A DNA stretch of 64,000 bases, taken from Bacteroidales bacterium (lineage in GTDB: Bacteria > Bacteroidota > Bacteroidia > Bacteroidales > UBA932). The translations under genes and the position numbers were made by a program. The notes under the pieces are model-generated. The model saw nothing but the letters and a program-made list of their open reading frames with translations, had not been told where the DNA came from and ran no database searches. This document shows positions 15,882 through 24,397 of this stretch, piece by piece. The stretch is taken from positions 1 through 64,000 of the forward strand of contig JAFZUX010000018.1 of NCBI GenBank assembly GCA_017618115.1, in the 5' to 3' direction. How positions within the stretch are numbered: position 1 is the stretch's first letter; every line of letters starts with the position of its first letter.

Positions 15882-17504
15882 TTATTTCTTCACTTTGAGC
15901 TTCTTGCCGGCGTGGATCTTGGACTTGGTTGTGAGTCCGTTAATCTTAAGCAGGTCATTGAGGCTCATATTGTGCTTTTTAGCAATGCCGTAGAGCGTGT
16001 CTCCGGCCTTAACGGTGTAAGTGCCGTAGTTGCCGCCGGTTGCAGGGGTCTTACTTGAGCTGTTACTCTTTGCGGTGTTATGTGAAGAAGAGGATTCCTT
16101 GCGGTAGATGGCAAGTGTCTCTCCCGGTTTAACGCTGTTCTTTCCAAGACGGTTCCACTTCTTAAGCTGTGCGGTAGTAACTCCGTAACGCTTTGCTATA
16201 GAGGCCAATGTCTGTCCTTTGCGAACCTTGTGGTAGATGATTCTGTTGTCGCTCTGAGCCTCTTTGTACTTGTTGTAAACTATCGGGTTGAAGTAGATGG
16301 AATCTTTGTAACTGTAGATGGTTTTCTCGTTGTCTACAAACGGTACGGTGTAGTTGTAAGGGAGACGGAGAATCATACCCTGTGTGGTGCCCGGAATTAT
16401 ATCGTGAAGATACTGAGGGTTCAACTGGCGGATCTCATCCAAAGGAATACCTACAACCTCTGAAATCTGCTCAAAATGAAGGTTTTTGTGAATCATAAAG
16501 GTGTCTACGTGAGGCGGCATGCCAACCTTCTCAGGCACAATGTTGTAGTTCTTGTAGTACTTGAGAAGATAGAGGGCTCCGATGAATGAAGGGACATATC
16601 CGCGAGTCTCTTTTGGAAGGTATGGGTAGATGTCCCAGAACTCCTTGCTGCCGGCTCTTCTGATGGCTTTGTTCACATTGCCGGAACCGCAGTTGTATGA
16701 GGAGATTGCAAGGGCCCAGTCTCCGAAAATCTGATATGCGTCTCTGAGGTATCTTGCCGCTGCGTCACAACTCTTCTCCGGATCAAATCTCTCGTCTACG
16801 TAGGAGTCAATGTCCAGATCATACTGTCTTGCAGCGGAATAGATGAACTGCCACATTCCTTTGGCGTTGGCTCTGGAGACTGCGAACGGGTTGAGTGCAG
16901 ACTCTATGATGGCCATTGCGGAGAGTTCTTTTGGAAGTCCGTAACTGTCAAAGATGTTCTCAAAGATTGGGAGGTAGTAGGTGCTGAGTCCCAGGATGTT
17001 GGCAGCACGCTTAGGCATCTTCTCAGTGTATAGGATGATGAAGTTTCTGACAATGCTGTTGTACGGAACAGGAATGTAGGAGTTCATCTTTTTGATGTTC
17101 TCTATGTAAACTTCATCCGGAATGTCTGACTTGTAGTTTGCATTTTCAATGTCAGGAACATCTTCTCCTATGGTTTTTGCCATAGCCGCCTGTCTCTGTA
17201 AATACCAGAGGGTGAGGAGGGTATCCTGGTTCTCTCCCGGAACGGTCTCATAAAACTCAGGGTTTAAGAATCCGTTGGTGCCGGCGTTGATGGTATCTCC
17301 CACGGTTGTGGTATCTGATACTTCAATCTCCTCCCCGATAAGGTTTAAGAGAGAGTCAATGGTCTTTCTCAGTTGCTCGTTCTCTTTTAAAAGTTCCTTT
17401 TTACTCTTCTTGGAGTTTTGATTGGTATTTTGAGAAAATGCCGGTGTTGCAACTGCTGCGCAACCAAACACCACTAGCATTACGGCTAAAAATCTTGTCT
17501 TCAT
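15882..17504 (-). CDS. mltD: Membrane-bound lytic murein transglycosylase D-like, two LysM domains
   Basis: It cleaves peptidoglycan glycan strands. A signal peptide (to about residue 25) is followed by a K/E/L-rich coiled linker, then the SLT domain with the catalytic Glu at about 201 in AIIESALNPFAVS, GMWQFIYSAAR, and AISSYNCGSGNV. Two LysM domains follow (about 424-467 and 496-540; HKVRKGQTLASIAKRYG, YTVKAGDTLYGIAKKH). It follows the DUF5683 gene by 13 bases and closes the parA-parB-DUF5683-mltD run. Confidence 0.92.
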   Translation of the reverse strand: MKTRFLAVMLVVFGCAAVATPAFSQNTNQNSKKSKKELLKENEQLRKTIDSLLNLIGEEIEVSDTTTVGDTINAGTNGFLNPEFYETVPGENQDTLLTLWYLQRQAAMAKTIGEDVPDIENANYKSDIPDEVYIENIKKMNSYIPVPYNSIVRNFIILYTEKMPKRAANILGLSTYYLPIFENIFDSYGLPKELSAMAIIESALNPFAVSRANAKGMWQFIYSAARQYDLDIDSYVDERFDPEKSCDAAARYLRDAYQIFGDWALAISSYNCGSGNVNKAIRRAGSKEFWDIYPYLPKETRGYVPSFIGALYLLKYYKNYNIVPEKVGMPPHVDTFMIHKNLHFEQISEVVGIPLDEIRQLNPQYLHDIIPGTTQGMILRLPYNYTVPFVDNEKTIYSYKDSIYFNPIVYNKYKEAQSDNRIIYHKVRKGQTLASIAKRYGVTTAQLKKWNRLGKNSVKPGETLAIYRKESSSSHNTAKSNSSSKTPATGGNYGTYTVKAGDTLYGIAKKHNMSLNDLLKINGLTTKSKIHAGKKLKVKK

Positions 17505-17517
17505 ATCTCCTTTGTTT

Positions 17518-18453
17518 TTAGAAGGTTATGTTCATCTGCATTCCAAACTTGTTTGCCCGGTACATTGGATTGGATGTGTAAAATTTTCCATCCTGGATGA
17601 TAGGCTCTATAATGGCAGGTTGAACATTAAATGTTATATCGTCAGATATATCAAAGTTTGCAAAGTGCGCGAACACGTTGGCATCCACAACGTTAAGGAT
17701 GTAAATGAGCAGTGTTGCAACTACGGAGTAATCTCTGTTGCGTCTGTAATAGTCTCTGTACCAGATTAAATTCTCCTCCGTGAGGTGTCCTTCATACGTT
17801 CCCTCTCCCCACTCTTTGTAGTACTTGCGGAAACGTTTGTACTGTTTTTGGTTGAAGGCCCAGCAGTATCCGCTTATCATAAAGCCTCCGTAGTAGATTG
17901 GAATATGCCAGTAATCTCCGTTGTATGCCTGTCCCAATCCCGGAAGCAGTGCGGAGTAGATGGAGGCTCTTCCAGGCAGCGGTTTTTCTACGGACTTATA
18001 GCATGCCGCTCCGTCTAAAAGTTGTCCCCAGTACGTTGCTACTGCGCCCCAAATTAGGGCGTTACGCATATCCTTATCTTTGCTCAATCCGTTCTTTTTC
18101 CACTTGACGTTGTATGCAACCGCTCCGCCAATACATCCTCCCAACGCTCCGTAGATAACGGGAACTTTCCAGTAATCTCTGTTGTAAATCTGTCCCGCTC
18201 CCGGAACTACCATTGAACCGAAGAAGGAGTTGGAAACGGTCATTGAATCTTTGTGAGCCAGGGAGCGCACGAACCTCTTGATGGAGAAGGTCCTGATTGT
18301 GGTGTCCGTCTCATAGTAGGTTGTATCTTCCTGATAGAGTGTGGATTTCATTGTTCCGGCGGCATTGGAGTTTATGAACTGTGCAGATGCGGCTTTAGGC
18401 AGCACCAGCAGTGCCGTAACAATGATGAATATGAACTTTATCTTTGATCTCAC
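17518..18453 (-). CDS. DUF5683 envelope protein
   Basis: A signal peptide ends near SAQF (residue 26). The body has two copies of the motif PGxGQxYNxDYWxxPxxYG (VVPGAGQIYNRDYWKVPVIYG; LLPGLGQAYNGDYWHIPIYYG), each followed by hydrophobic segments, which define DUF5683. Function is unknown. It is conserved directly after parB in Bacteroidetes, suggesting a link between envelope and segregation, but that is only context. Confidence 0.85.
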   Translation of the reverse strand: MRSKIKFIFIIVTALLVLPKAASAQFINSNAAGTMKSTLYQEDTTYYETDTTIRTFSIKRFVRSLAHKDSMTVSNSFFGSMVVPGAGQIYNRDYWKVPVIYGALGGCIGGAVAYNVKWKKNGLSKDKDMRNALIWGAVATYWGQLLDGAACYKSVEKPLPGRASIYSALLPGLGQAYNGDYWHIPIYYGGFMISGYCWAFNQKQYKRFRKYYKEWGEGTYEGHLTEENLIWYRDYYRRNRDYSVVATLLIYILNVVDANVFAHFANFDISDDITFNVQPAIIEPIIQDGKFYTSNPMYRANKFGMQMNITF

Positions 18454-18464
18454 AATAAAATTCT

Positions 18465-19364
18465 CTACAAATTGTGTTCCTGTATAGCCTTAAGGAAGTT
18501 ATCTAACTGAGCCTCATCCTTGTAACGGATAACCACCTCTCCGCCCTTCTCTTTTGGCTTAATCTTTATCTGATTCTTAAAGTATCTTCCCAAAATTGAC
18601 ACAACCTTTTGTGCAGATTCTGAGCTTGTTGCAGCCTTCTTTGGAGCCGGTGCCTTAGGAACGTCTCCTTTCTGTGCAATCTTTTCCGCCTCTCTTACGG
18701 ATATACCCTCCTCTATAATCTTCTTTGTAAGAGCGAGTTGTGACTTTTCCTTGGTGAGGGAGAGGATGGCCTTTGCATGACCCATCGTGATTTTTCCCTC
18801 CTTTAGAGCCATCTGAATCTCCGGCGGCAGTTTGAGCAGACGGAGGTAGTTTGCAATGGTCGCTCTGTTTTTTCCCACCCTTGGAGAGAGCTGTTCCTGA
18901 GTGAGATTGCACTCCTCGATGAGTCTTTGGAAACTGATGGCGATATCTACAGGATCCAAATCTTCTCTCTGTATGTTCTCTACCAGCGCCATCTCCAGCA
19001 GCGCAACTTCCTCAGCATCTTTAACATAGACCGGTATGCTCTTTAATCCCGCCATCTTGCTTGCGCGGAATCTTCTCTCTCCACTTATGATTTGGTATCT
19101 CCCGACAGATATCTTCTTTACCGTAATCGGCTGAATCACACCCATCTGCTTGATGCTCTCAGAGAGCTCCTGCAGCTTGGCCTCGTCAAAGGCGCTGCGG
19201 GGCTGATAGGGGTTAGGAACTATGGCGGAGAGTTCCAATTCTTTAATTGAGGTGAGGGGAGAAACCGGTACTCTCTCCTGATTTATACTGGATTGAGTGG
19301 CGTTGGGGAGGAGAGATTCCAACCCTCTTCCCAGCCCCTTGGAAAAATTCTTCTTTGAGGACAT
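18465..19364 (-). CDS. parB: Chromosome-partitioning protein ParB
   Basis: A CTPase clamp that loads at parS sites and works with ParA in origin segregation. The N-terminus KGLGRGLESLLP, the box II segment ISGERRFRASKMAG and the helix-turn-helix region RVGKNRATIANYLRLLKLPPEIQ are intact; 299 residues is normal. It begins 3 bases after the parA stop. I saw no convincing parS 16-mer in the window, but I could not search systematically. Confidence 0.95.
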   Translation of the reverse strand: MSSKKNFSKGLGRGLESLLPNATQSSINQERVPVSPLTSIKELELSAIVPNPYQPRSAFDEAKLQELSESIKQMGVIQPITVKKISVGRYQIISGERRFRASKMAGLKSIPVYVKDAEEVALLEMALVENIQREDLDPVDIAISFQRLIEECNLTQEQLSPRVGKNRATIANYLRLLKLPPEIQMALKEGKITMGHAKAILSLTKEKSQLALTKKIIEEGISVREAEKIAQKGDVPKAPAPKKAATSSESAQKVVSILGRYFKNQIKIKPKEKGGEVVIRYKDEAQLDNFLKAIQEHNL

Positions 19365-19367
19365 AGA

Positions 19368-20147
19368 CTAAAGGTTTTTAGCTATAACCTCTTTTGCGAG
19401 GTTGAGGTAATTGTTTGATCCGTTGCTGAGAGCGTCATAGAGAATGACCGGTTTTCCGTGGCTCGGAGCCTCTGAAAGACGGACGTTTCTGTTGATGATG
19501 GTCTCAAACACCATATTGCCAAAGTGGAGGCGCACATCCTCCGCAACCTGGTTTGCCAGGCGCAGACGAGAGTCGAACATCGTGAGTAAAAAGCCCTCAA
19601 TGGTAAGGTCCGGGTTCAATTCTCCCTGTATCAACTTGATGTTGTTGAGGAGTTTGCCCAAACCTTCAAGAGCAAAAAATTCGCTCTGAATAGGGATGAT
19701 TACGGAATCTGCTGCCACCAAGGCGTTTATGGTTACGGTTGCCAGTGACGGTGCACAATCTATGATTATGTAGTCAAATTTGTCCCTTACTGAGGCCAGC
19801 CCCTTCTTCATTGCGTTGGCCCTCTCCTCTACGTCATCTATGTTCTCCACCAGTTCTATCTCCGCTCCGGCCAGATTAATATGAGAGGGAGCCACATAGA
19901 GGTTCTTGATTTCCGTCTCCAAAAGTATATCCTCTATCTTTCTGGTTCCTATAAGGACTTCATAGATGGTCTTTTTGTCTGTGGAGTTGGGGTTGAAGTT
20001 CAAACCTGATGTTGCATTGGCCTGAGGGTCAGCATCAATAAGCAGGGTCTTTTTCTCCAGCACGGCCAAGGATGCAGCAAGGTTGATGGCTGTGGTTGTC
20101 TTGCCCACGCCACCCTTCTGATTAGCTATTGCGATAACTTTTCCCAT
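19368..20147 (-). CDS. parA: Chromosome-partitioning ATPase ParA (Soj)
   Basis: A deviant Walker ATPase. KGGVGKTT is at residues 11-18, with LLIDADPQANAT and YIIIDCAPS as the other Walker motifs. I chose the ATG at 20147 since MGKVIAIANQKGG is the conserved beginning; the frame extends to 20234 without support. First gene of the parA-parB-DUF5683-mltD operon. On the minus strand TATTTTTG (20173-20166) matches the TAnnTTTG promoter element, with a weak upstream element. Confidence 0.95.
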   Translation of the reverse strand: MGKVIAIANQKGGVGKTTTAINLAASLAVLEKKTLLIDADPQANATSGLNFNPNSTDKKTIYEVLIGTRKIEDILLETEIKNLYVAPSHINLAGAEIELVENIDDVEERANAMKKGLASVRDKFDYIIIDCAPSLATVTINALVAADSVIIPIQSEFFALEGLGKLLNNIKLIQGELNPDLTIEGFLLTMFDSRLRLANQVAEDVRLHFGNMVFETIINRNVRLSEAPSHGKPVILYDALSNGSNNYLNLAKEVIAKNL

Positions 20148-20239
20148 ATAAAAATGCTTAACGTACAAAAATAACAAAAAAATCGGCACTGAATAAAGAC
20201 TCCTTAATTTATTATCTTTGTCTTCAGAAACCACGTTGT

Positions 20240-21199
20240 ATGACCAAAGAAAAATGGATGGTGATAGTAAACCCCAAGGCGGGAAGCGGGCGCGGTCTTA
20301 AGGACTGGCCTGTGATTTCCAACCAGATGTATAATAGCGGTTTGAGGTTTACCTGCGTCTTCACCGAGCATAAATTCCACGCTATAGAATTGACCGTTAA
20401 GGCCATTGTAGATGGTTTCCGTCACATTGTGGCGGTTGGGGGAGACGGTACCATTCACGAGGTTGTAAACGGCATTTTCATTCAGAAGGAAGTTCCAACT
20501 ACAGATATCTTCCTGGCGGTGATTCCTGCCGGTACCGGTAATGACTGGATTCGTATGTACGGCATCTCCTCCACATACTCCGAGGCCGTGGATGCTTTGG
20601 TTCAGAAGAGGACCGTTCTGCAGGATGTTGGCCGGGTGGAGTTCTTTGAGACCCGCGTTCCTCACGTACGCTATATGGCTAACGTGGCCGGTCTGGGTTT
20701 TGACGCGGTGGTCAATCTCAAGTACAACAACCTCAAAGACCAGGGCAAATACGGTAAGAGCCTCTATCTGAGGAGCACCCTGAGCACCTTCCTGAAGTAC
20801 ACCTCCAAACATTTTGAGATTAAGGTGGATGGGGAGCCGTTCTACAACGGGATGGTCTTCTCCGGAGCGGTAGGTATTGGAAAGTTTAACGGAGGCGGTA
20901 TGCAGCAGACTCCAAATGCGGCTGTAGATGACGGACTTATGGACCTTACTATCATTACTCACATGAGTAAGATTAAGGTTCTGAAGAACTTCAACATGCT
21001 CTTCTCCGGCAAAATCTACTCCCTGCCTAGCGTCCTTTTCCGCCAGTGTAAGACCATAGAAATCAGCACCAATCCGGAGACCAGAATAGAGATAGACGGT
21101 GAGGCGGTAGGCACTTCACCTTTCCGTTTTGAACTGGTACCAAAGAGCATCCGCGTAGTTGTGGGCCACTCCTACGTTATACCTGGAGAGAAAATCTAA
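20240..21199 (+). CDS. Diacylglycerol/lipid kinase family protein
   Basis: A DAGK-catalytic protein of 319 residues: NPKAGSGRG near the N-terminus, VAVGGDGTIHEVVNG and PAGTGNDWIR are the nucleotide-binding and catalytic segments; RIEIDGEAVG near the end is the second conserved block. Members phosphorylate diacylglycerol or related lipids (DgkB/YegS-like). It is divergent from parA; TATCTTTG at 20213-20220 is a perfect -7 element for it. Confidence 0.88.
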   Translation: MTKEKWMVIVNPKAGSGRGLKDWPVISNQMYNSGLRFTCVFTEHKFHAIELTVKAIVDGFRHIVAVGGDGTIHEVVNGIFIQKEVPTTDIFLAVIPAGTGNDWIRMYGISSTYSEAVDALVQKRTVLQDVGRVEFFETRVPHVRYMANVAGLGFDAVVNLKYNNLKDQGKYGKSLYLRSTLSTFLKYTSKHFEIKVDGEPFYNGMVFSGAVGIGKFNGGGMQQTPNAAVDDGLMDLTIITHMSKIKVLKNFNMLFSGKIYSLPSVLFRQCKTIEISTNPETRIEIDGEAVGTSPFRFELVPKSIRVVVGHSYVIPGEKI

Positions 21200-21277
21200 T
21201 ACATCCAAAAACTGCACTGAGCTTCTGGCAACAGACATTTATATGATCTGTAGAGCAGTCTGAATCTTGCAGGCTTT

Positions 21278-22327
21278 TTAGAATCTCACACAAAAGAAGG
21301 ATCTGACTGTCCAGTCATCTGAGAAGACGTAATAGCTCTTCTTCTTTCCCACTCTGAAGTTGTTGTAGAGTCCTGCCAATCCCACCTGGAAACGGTCATG
21401 CCCCCAACGGTAAGAGATTGAGCCTCTTAAGACATAGTTGAACGTATAACGGGTCTTGTCTCCGAACACTTTTGTCATCTTATCATCCCAATCCTTGGCG
21501 TATGAACCATGTTTGTCCGTAATGAGGAGCATAGGCAGCACTGAGGAGTGAAACATCAGTTTAGGTGTGATAACCCAGTTGTATGCGTAACCTAAGCCGA
21601 TAGATAACTGCTTGGATTTGACGCTGTTAAGCTGGGCCATAAAGGAGAGCACTTCATCAGTAAAACTCAAACGTTGCTGGTGTATGGTTATTCCTGCAAA
21701 GAGGCTTCCCGCACTCTTCTTTTGGTAAGTGCTGTAAGTCATCGCGGAGGAATAAGAGAAAGTCTTGGTATTGAAGAGGTAGTAGGCGTTCAGAATGAAA
21801 GAGGTCACCTTGGCAGCCCCGGAATTTATCTTCATTGTGTCATCCTCAATTATCCCCTCCTTGTAGAGTTCATCCAGAATTCCTGCGTGAATTGTTCCGT
21901 GTATCATATTGGTTTTGTGATACCTGAGCTCCATTCCAACAGGGGATGAGTAGGTAGAGAACGATAGGTCTTTTCTGTATCCCTTCTGGGTATCCCAGGA
22001 GTATGAGAATCCGTAACCTCTGTAATATGCACCAACGGCCATCTGTCCCTGAGGATCTGTGTCTATTTTAATGTCTACCCTTCCAAAAAAATCGGGATCC
22101 AGATTACTTATTATATTGAGGTTCATATCTGACAGATACCTGTTTACAAAGATTGACCAGTGATGTTTGTGAACTCCGATGTAGTTGGTATCTATGCCGG
22201 AACCCTCCATCTTTGCAAGCATGTTGTCCACCTTGCCCAGCAGGTGTTGCAATGAAGAAGACTGTGCACTCAAAGATGCTGTGGTTATTGAAATAACAAG
22301 CAGTAGAAGAGAGAGTTTTTTGACCAT
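21278..22327 (-). CDS. DUF4421 family outer-membrane protein
   Basis: A signal peptide to about residue 22 (SLSAQ) is followed by about 325 residues of alternating beta strands ending in WTVRSFFCVRF, an outer-membrane barrel-like C-terminus. TNYIGVHKHHWSIFVN, the YRGYGFSYSWD segment and the SIGLGYAYNWV strand fit DUF4421. Function unknown. The 78-base gap to the convergent lipid kinase holds no clear terminator and no REP-like unit. Confidence 0.75.
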   Translation of the reverse strand: MVKKLSLLLLVISITTASLSAQSSSLQHLLGKVDNMLAKMEGSGIDTNYIGVHKHHWSIFVNRYLSDMNLNIISNLDPDFFGRVDIKIDTDPQGQMAVGAYYRGYGFSYSWDTQKGYRKDLSFSTYSSPVGMELRYHKTNMIHGTIHAGILDELYKEGIIEDDTMKINSGAAKVTSFILNAYYLFNTKTFSYSSAMTYSTYQKKSAGSLFAGITIHQQRLSFTDEVLSFMAQLNSVKSKQLSIGLGYAYNWVITPKLMFHSSVLPMLLITDKHGSYAKDWDDKMTKVFGDKTRYTFNYVLRGSISYRWGHDRFQVGLAGLYNNFRVGKKKSYYVFSDDWTVRSFFCVRF

Positions 22328-22396
22328 CGTTTTCTAATTTGACTTCAAAGATAGGTAAATCTCCCTAAAAACCGCTACATTTGTTAAACAGTAAAG

Positions 22397-23815
22397 ATGT
22401 TTTTTATGAGAAGAGTTTTTATCCTTTCAGTTGCGGCACTTATTTTTGCGGCCGTTGTTTCTACGCTTAACGCTCAGCCTTATAAAGGGCCTCAAACCAG
22501 CAAAGTATATGCGGTTCCGGACCGTCAGCAGGTAGAAGAGAACTTCTCCCTGGTGCTCTCAGACTACTGCCCTTATCCTATCACGGATGCCAATCCGGCT
22601 TCCATACCTGCTCTGACCAAAGCACCTAAAGGATACAAACCTTTCTATATCAGCCATTACGGAAGACATGGCTCACGATGGTTAATCAGCACCAGAACCT
22701 ACACTGAACCTGTCTTTTTCCTACAGAAGGCCAGGGAAGCGGGAGTGCTAACCGCTCAGGGAGAGGAGGTTCTAAAGAAGTTGGAGGTTGTGGAGGCTGC
22801 TGCCAGAGGACGTTACGGGGAACTCACACGCCTTGGTGCTCAGCAACATAGAGAGATTGCCGGAAGAATGTACAAGAACTTCCCGGAGGTCTTTAAGAAG
22901 AATGCAAACATAGATGCGCGCTCTACCGTTATCATTAGATGCATACTCAGTATGGAGGCTGCCTGCATGAGATTCAAGGAGTTAAATCCAACTCTCAACA
23001 TCACCAACGACGCCTCTTATCACGATATGTACTACATGAACAATCAGGATCCGGACGGCTTCTTCAATAAGATCACCTCATCTGAAGAGAATAGGGAACT
23101 GATGCTTTCCTTCCGCCATAAAACCATTCACGGTCAGCGTCTTGCAGCTGCTCTGCTTAAAGATACCTCCTTCTTCAAGACCTTTAACGAGAAGTATGCA
23201 TACAAGGATAATCCGGAGAAGGTGAGAAAGTATAAGGCAGATTATCTGGTATATGACGTTGGAGAAATTGCTATAAGTCTGCCGAATACAGACCTGGATA
23301 TATCTCTCTTTGAATACGTTACGCTGGATGAGCTCTACAATATGAACCTCTATAGAAACGTAAGTTCCTACAGATATGCCGGCTTCAGCGACATGGGTCA
23401 GCGCGTTACCCCGTTCCGTCAGACCTACCTTCTGAAGAACATCATAAAGACCGCAGACTCAGTCATTAACGCAGTTGGTACAACGGGAAAAGTTTGCGGA
23501 GGTGCAACTCTCCGTTTTGGTCACGATTCCAACCTTCTTCCTCTCTGTTCTCTTATGAACATAGACGGTGCAGGAGTATACGAGACCAATATGGACAACC
23601 TTGCAAATGTCTGGGACATGAACCATTACATCCCTAAGGCCGGCAACCTGCAGTTCATCTTCTACGGCAAGAAGGATGCACCCGTACTGATAAAAGTATT
23701 GTTGAACGAACACGAGGCCACTCTCCCTGTAGAGACTGACAACTTCCCATACTACGAGTGGGAGAAGGTAAAGGCCTTCTACCAGAACATCCTCTCCCAG
23801 TCCCCTCTGAAGTAA
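22397..23815 (+). CDS. Histidine-type phosphatase (MINPP/phytase-like)
   Basis: A secreted acid phosphatase of 472 residues. Signal peptide to about residue 26 (LNAQ); the catalytic motif HYGRHGSRW is at 87-95 and the proton-donor segment LRFGHDSNLLPL near 375. Histidine acid phosphatases of Bacteroidetes include inositol-polyphosphate phosphatases, but the substrate here is not determined. TACATTTG at 22376-22383 is a perfect -7 promoter element. Its stop overlaps a duplicated start segment of the next gene. Confidence 0.87.
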   Translation: MFFMRRVFILSVAALIFAAVVSTLNAQPYKGPQTSKVYAVPDRQQVEENFSLVLSDYCPYPITDANPASIPALTKAPKGYKPFYISHYGRHGSRWLISTRTYTEPVFFLQKAREAGVLTAQGEEVLKKLEVVEAAARGRYGELTRLGAQQHREIAGRMYKNFPEVFKKNANIDARSTVIIRCILSMEAACMRFKELNPTLNITNDASYHDMYYMNNQDPDGFFNKITSSEENRELMLSFRHKTIHGQRLAAALLKDTSFFKTFNEKYAYKDNPEKVRKYKADYLVYDVGEIAISLPNTDLDISLFEYVTLDELYNMNLYRNVSSYRYAGFSDMGQRVTPFRQTYLLKNIIKTADSVINAVGTTGKVCGGATLRFGHDSNLLPLCSLMNIDGAGVYETNMDNLANVWDMNHYIPKAGNLQFIFYGKKDAPVLIKVLLNEHEATLPVETDNFPYYEWEKVKAFYQNILSQSPLK

Positions 23816-23856
23816 TGAACATTTATGGAATAAAGTAATGAACATTTATGGAATAA
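23811..23856 (+). repeat. 23-bp tandem duplication at a stop/start junction
   Basis: The 23 bases at 23811-23833 are repeated exactly at 23834-23856. Each copy carries TAATG. The first copy joins the phosphatase stop (23813-23815) to a 7-codon reading frame MNIYGIK; the second joins that frame's stop to the true DUF4491 start. Confidence 0.9.
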
Positions 23857-24161
23857 TAGTAGGGGCGGCCGTATTCCTGATAATTGGAATATGCCATCCC
23901 ATTGTAATAAAGATGGAGTACTACTGGGGTAAAAAGAGCTGGTGGGTACTCCTCGTTGTCGGCCTTGCTTTGGCTGCAGCATCTCTCTTTGTTAACGGCC
24001 TGGTGGTCAGCACAATATTGGGAGCCTTTGCCTTCTCCTGCTTTTGGGGAATACTTGAGATCTTCTCCCAGGAAAAACGGGTTCTGAAGGGATGGTTCCC
24101 GGAAAACCCCGCCCGCCACGCCTACTACCAAACCCTCCGAGACCGCCACTCCGCTTCCTAA
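23838..24161 (+). CDS. DUF4491 membrane protein (107 aa)
   Basis: A small membrane protein with three hydrophobic segments (IIVGAAVFLIIGICHP, WWVLLVVGLALAAASLFV and VVSTILGAFAFSCFWGILE) and the C-terminal KGWFPENP motif typical of DUF4491. Function unknown. It is translationally coupled to the upstream genes through TAATG, in duplicate. The reading frame ends 2 bases before REP-like array 2. Confidence 0.85.
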   Translation: MNIYGIIVGAAVFLIIGICHPIVIKMEYYWGKKSWWVLLVVGLALAAASLFVNGLVVSTILGAFAFSCFWGILEIFSQEKRVLKGWFPENPARHAYYQTLRDRHSAS

Positions 24162-24163
24162 CC

Positions 24164-24375
24164 GTTTCCAGTGTCCCTGTTTTCCGGACACCGGGAACGT
24201 TTTACCCCCCTTTTCGTTTCCAGTGTCCCTAATTTCCGGACACCGGGAACACTTACCCCCACTTTCCGTTCCCATCGTCCCCTTTTCCCGGACATTGGGC
24301 ACACGTCCACCCTGTCCACCCAGTTTTTTCCGCCCCAAGTGCTCGAGGTGTCCGTAAATCCGGGACACCTCAAGC
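24164..24375. repeat. Palindromic REP-like array 2 (four 35-bp units)
   Basis: Units lie at 24164-24198, 24216-24250, 24268-24302 and 24341-24375. The first two linkers are 17 bp (TTTTACCCC.. orientation, reverse of arrays 1 and 3), a 52-bp period. Units 3 and 4 are separated by a 38-bp C/G-rich spacer (24303-24340) whose reverse complement also occurs in array 3. The last unit ends 22 bp from the stop of the RAYT gene. It lies between convergent genes ending at 24161 and 24398. Confidence 0.92.
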
Positions 24376-24397
24376 ACTTCTTCTCTCCTCAGATTTC

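Noticed and set aside
20204-20962. 252-aa frame opposite the lipid kinase
   Set aside because: Antisense shadow of a well-supported DAGK-family gene.
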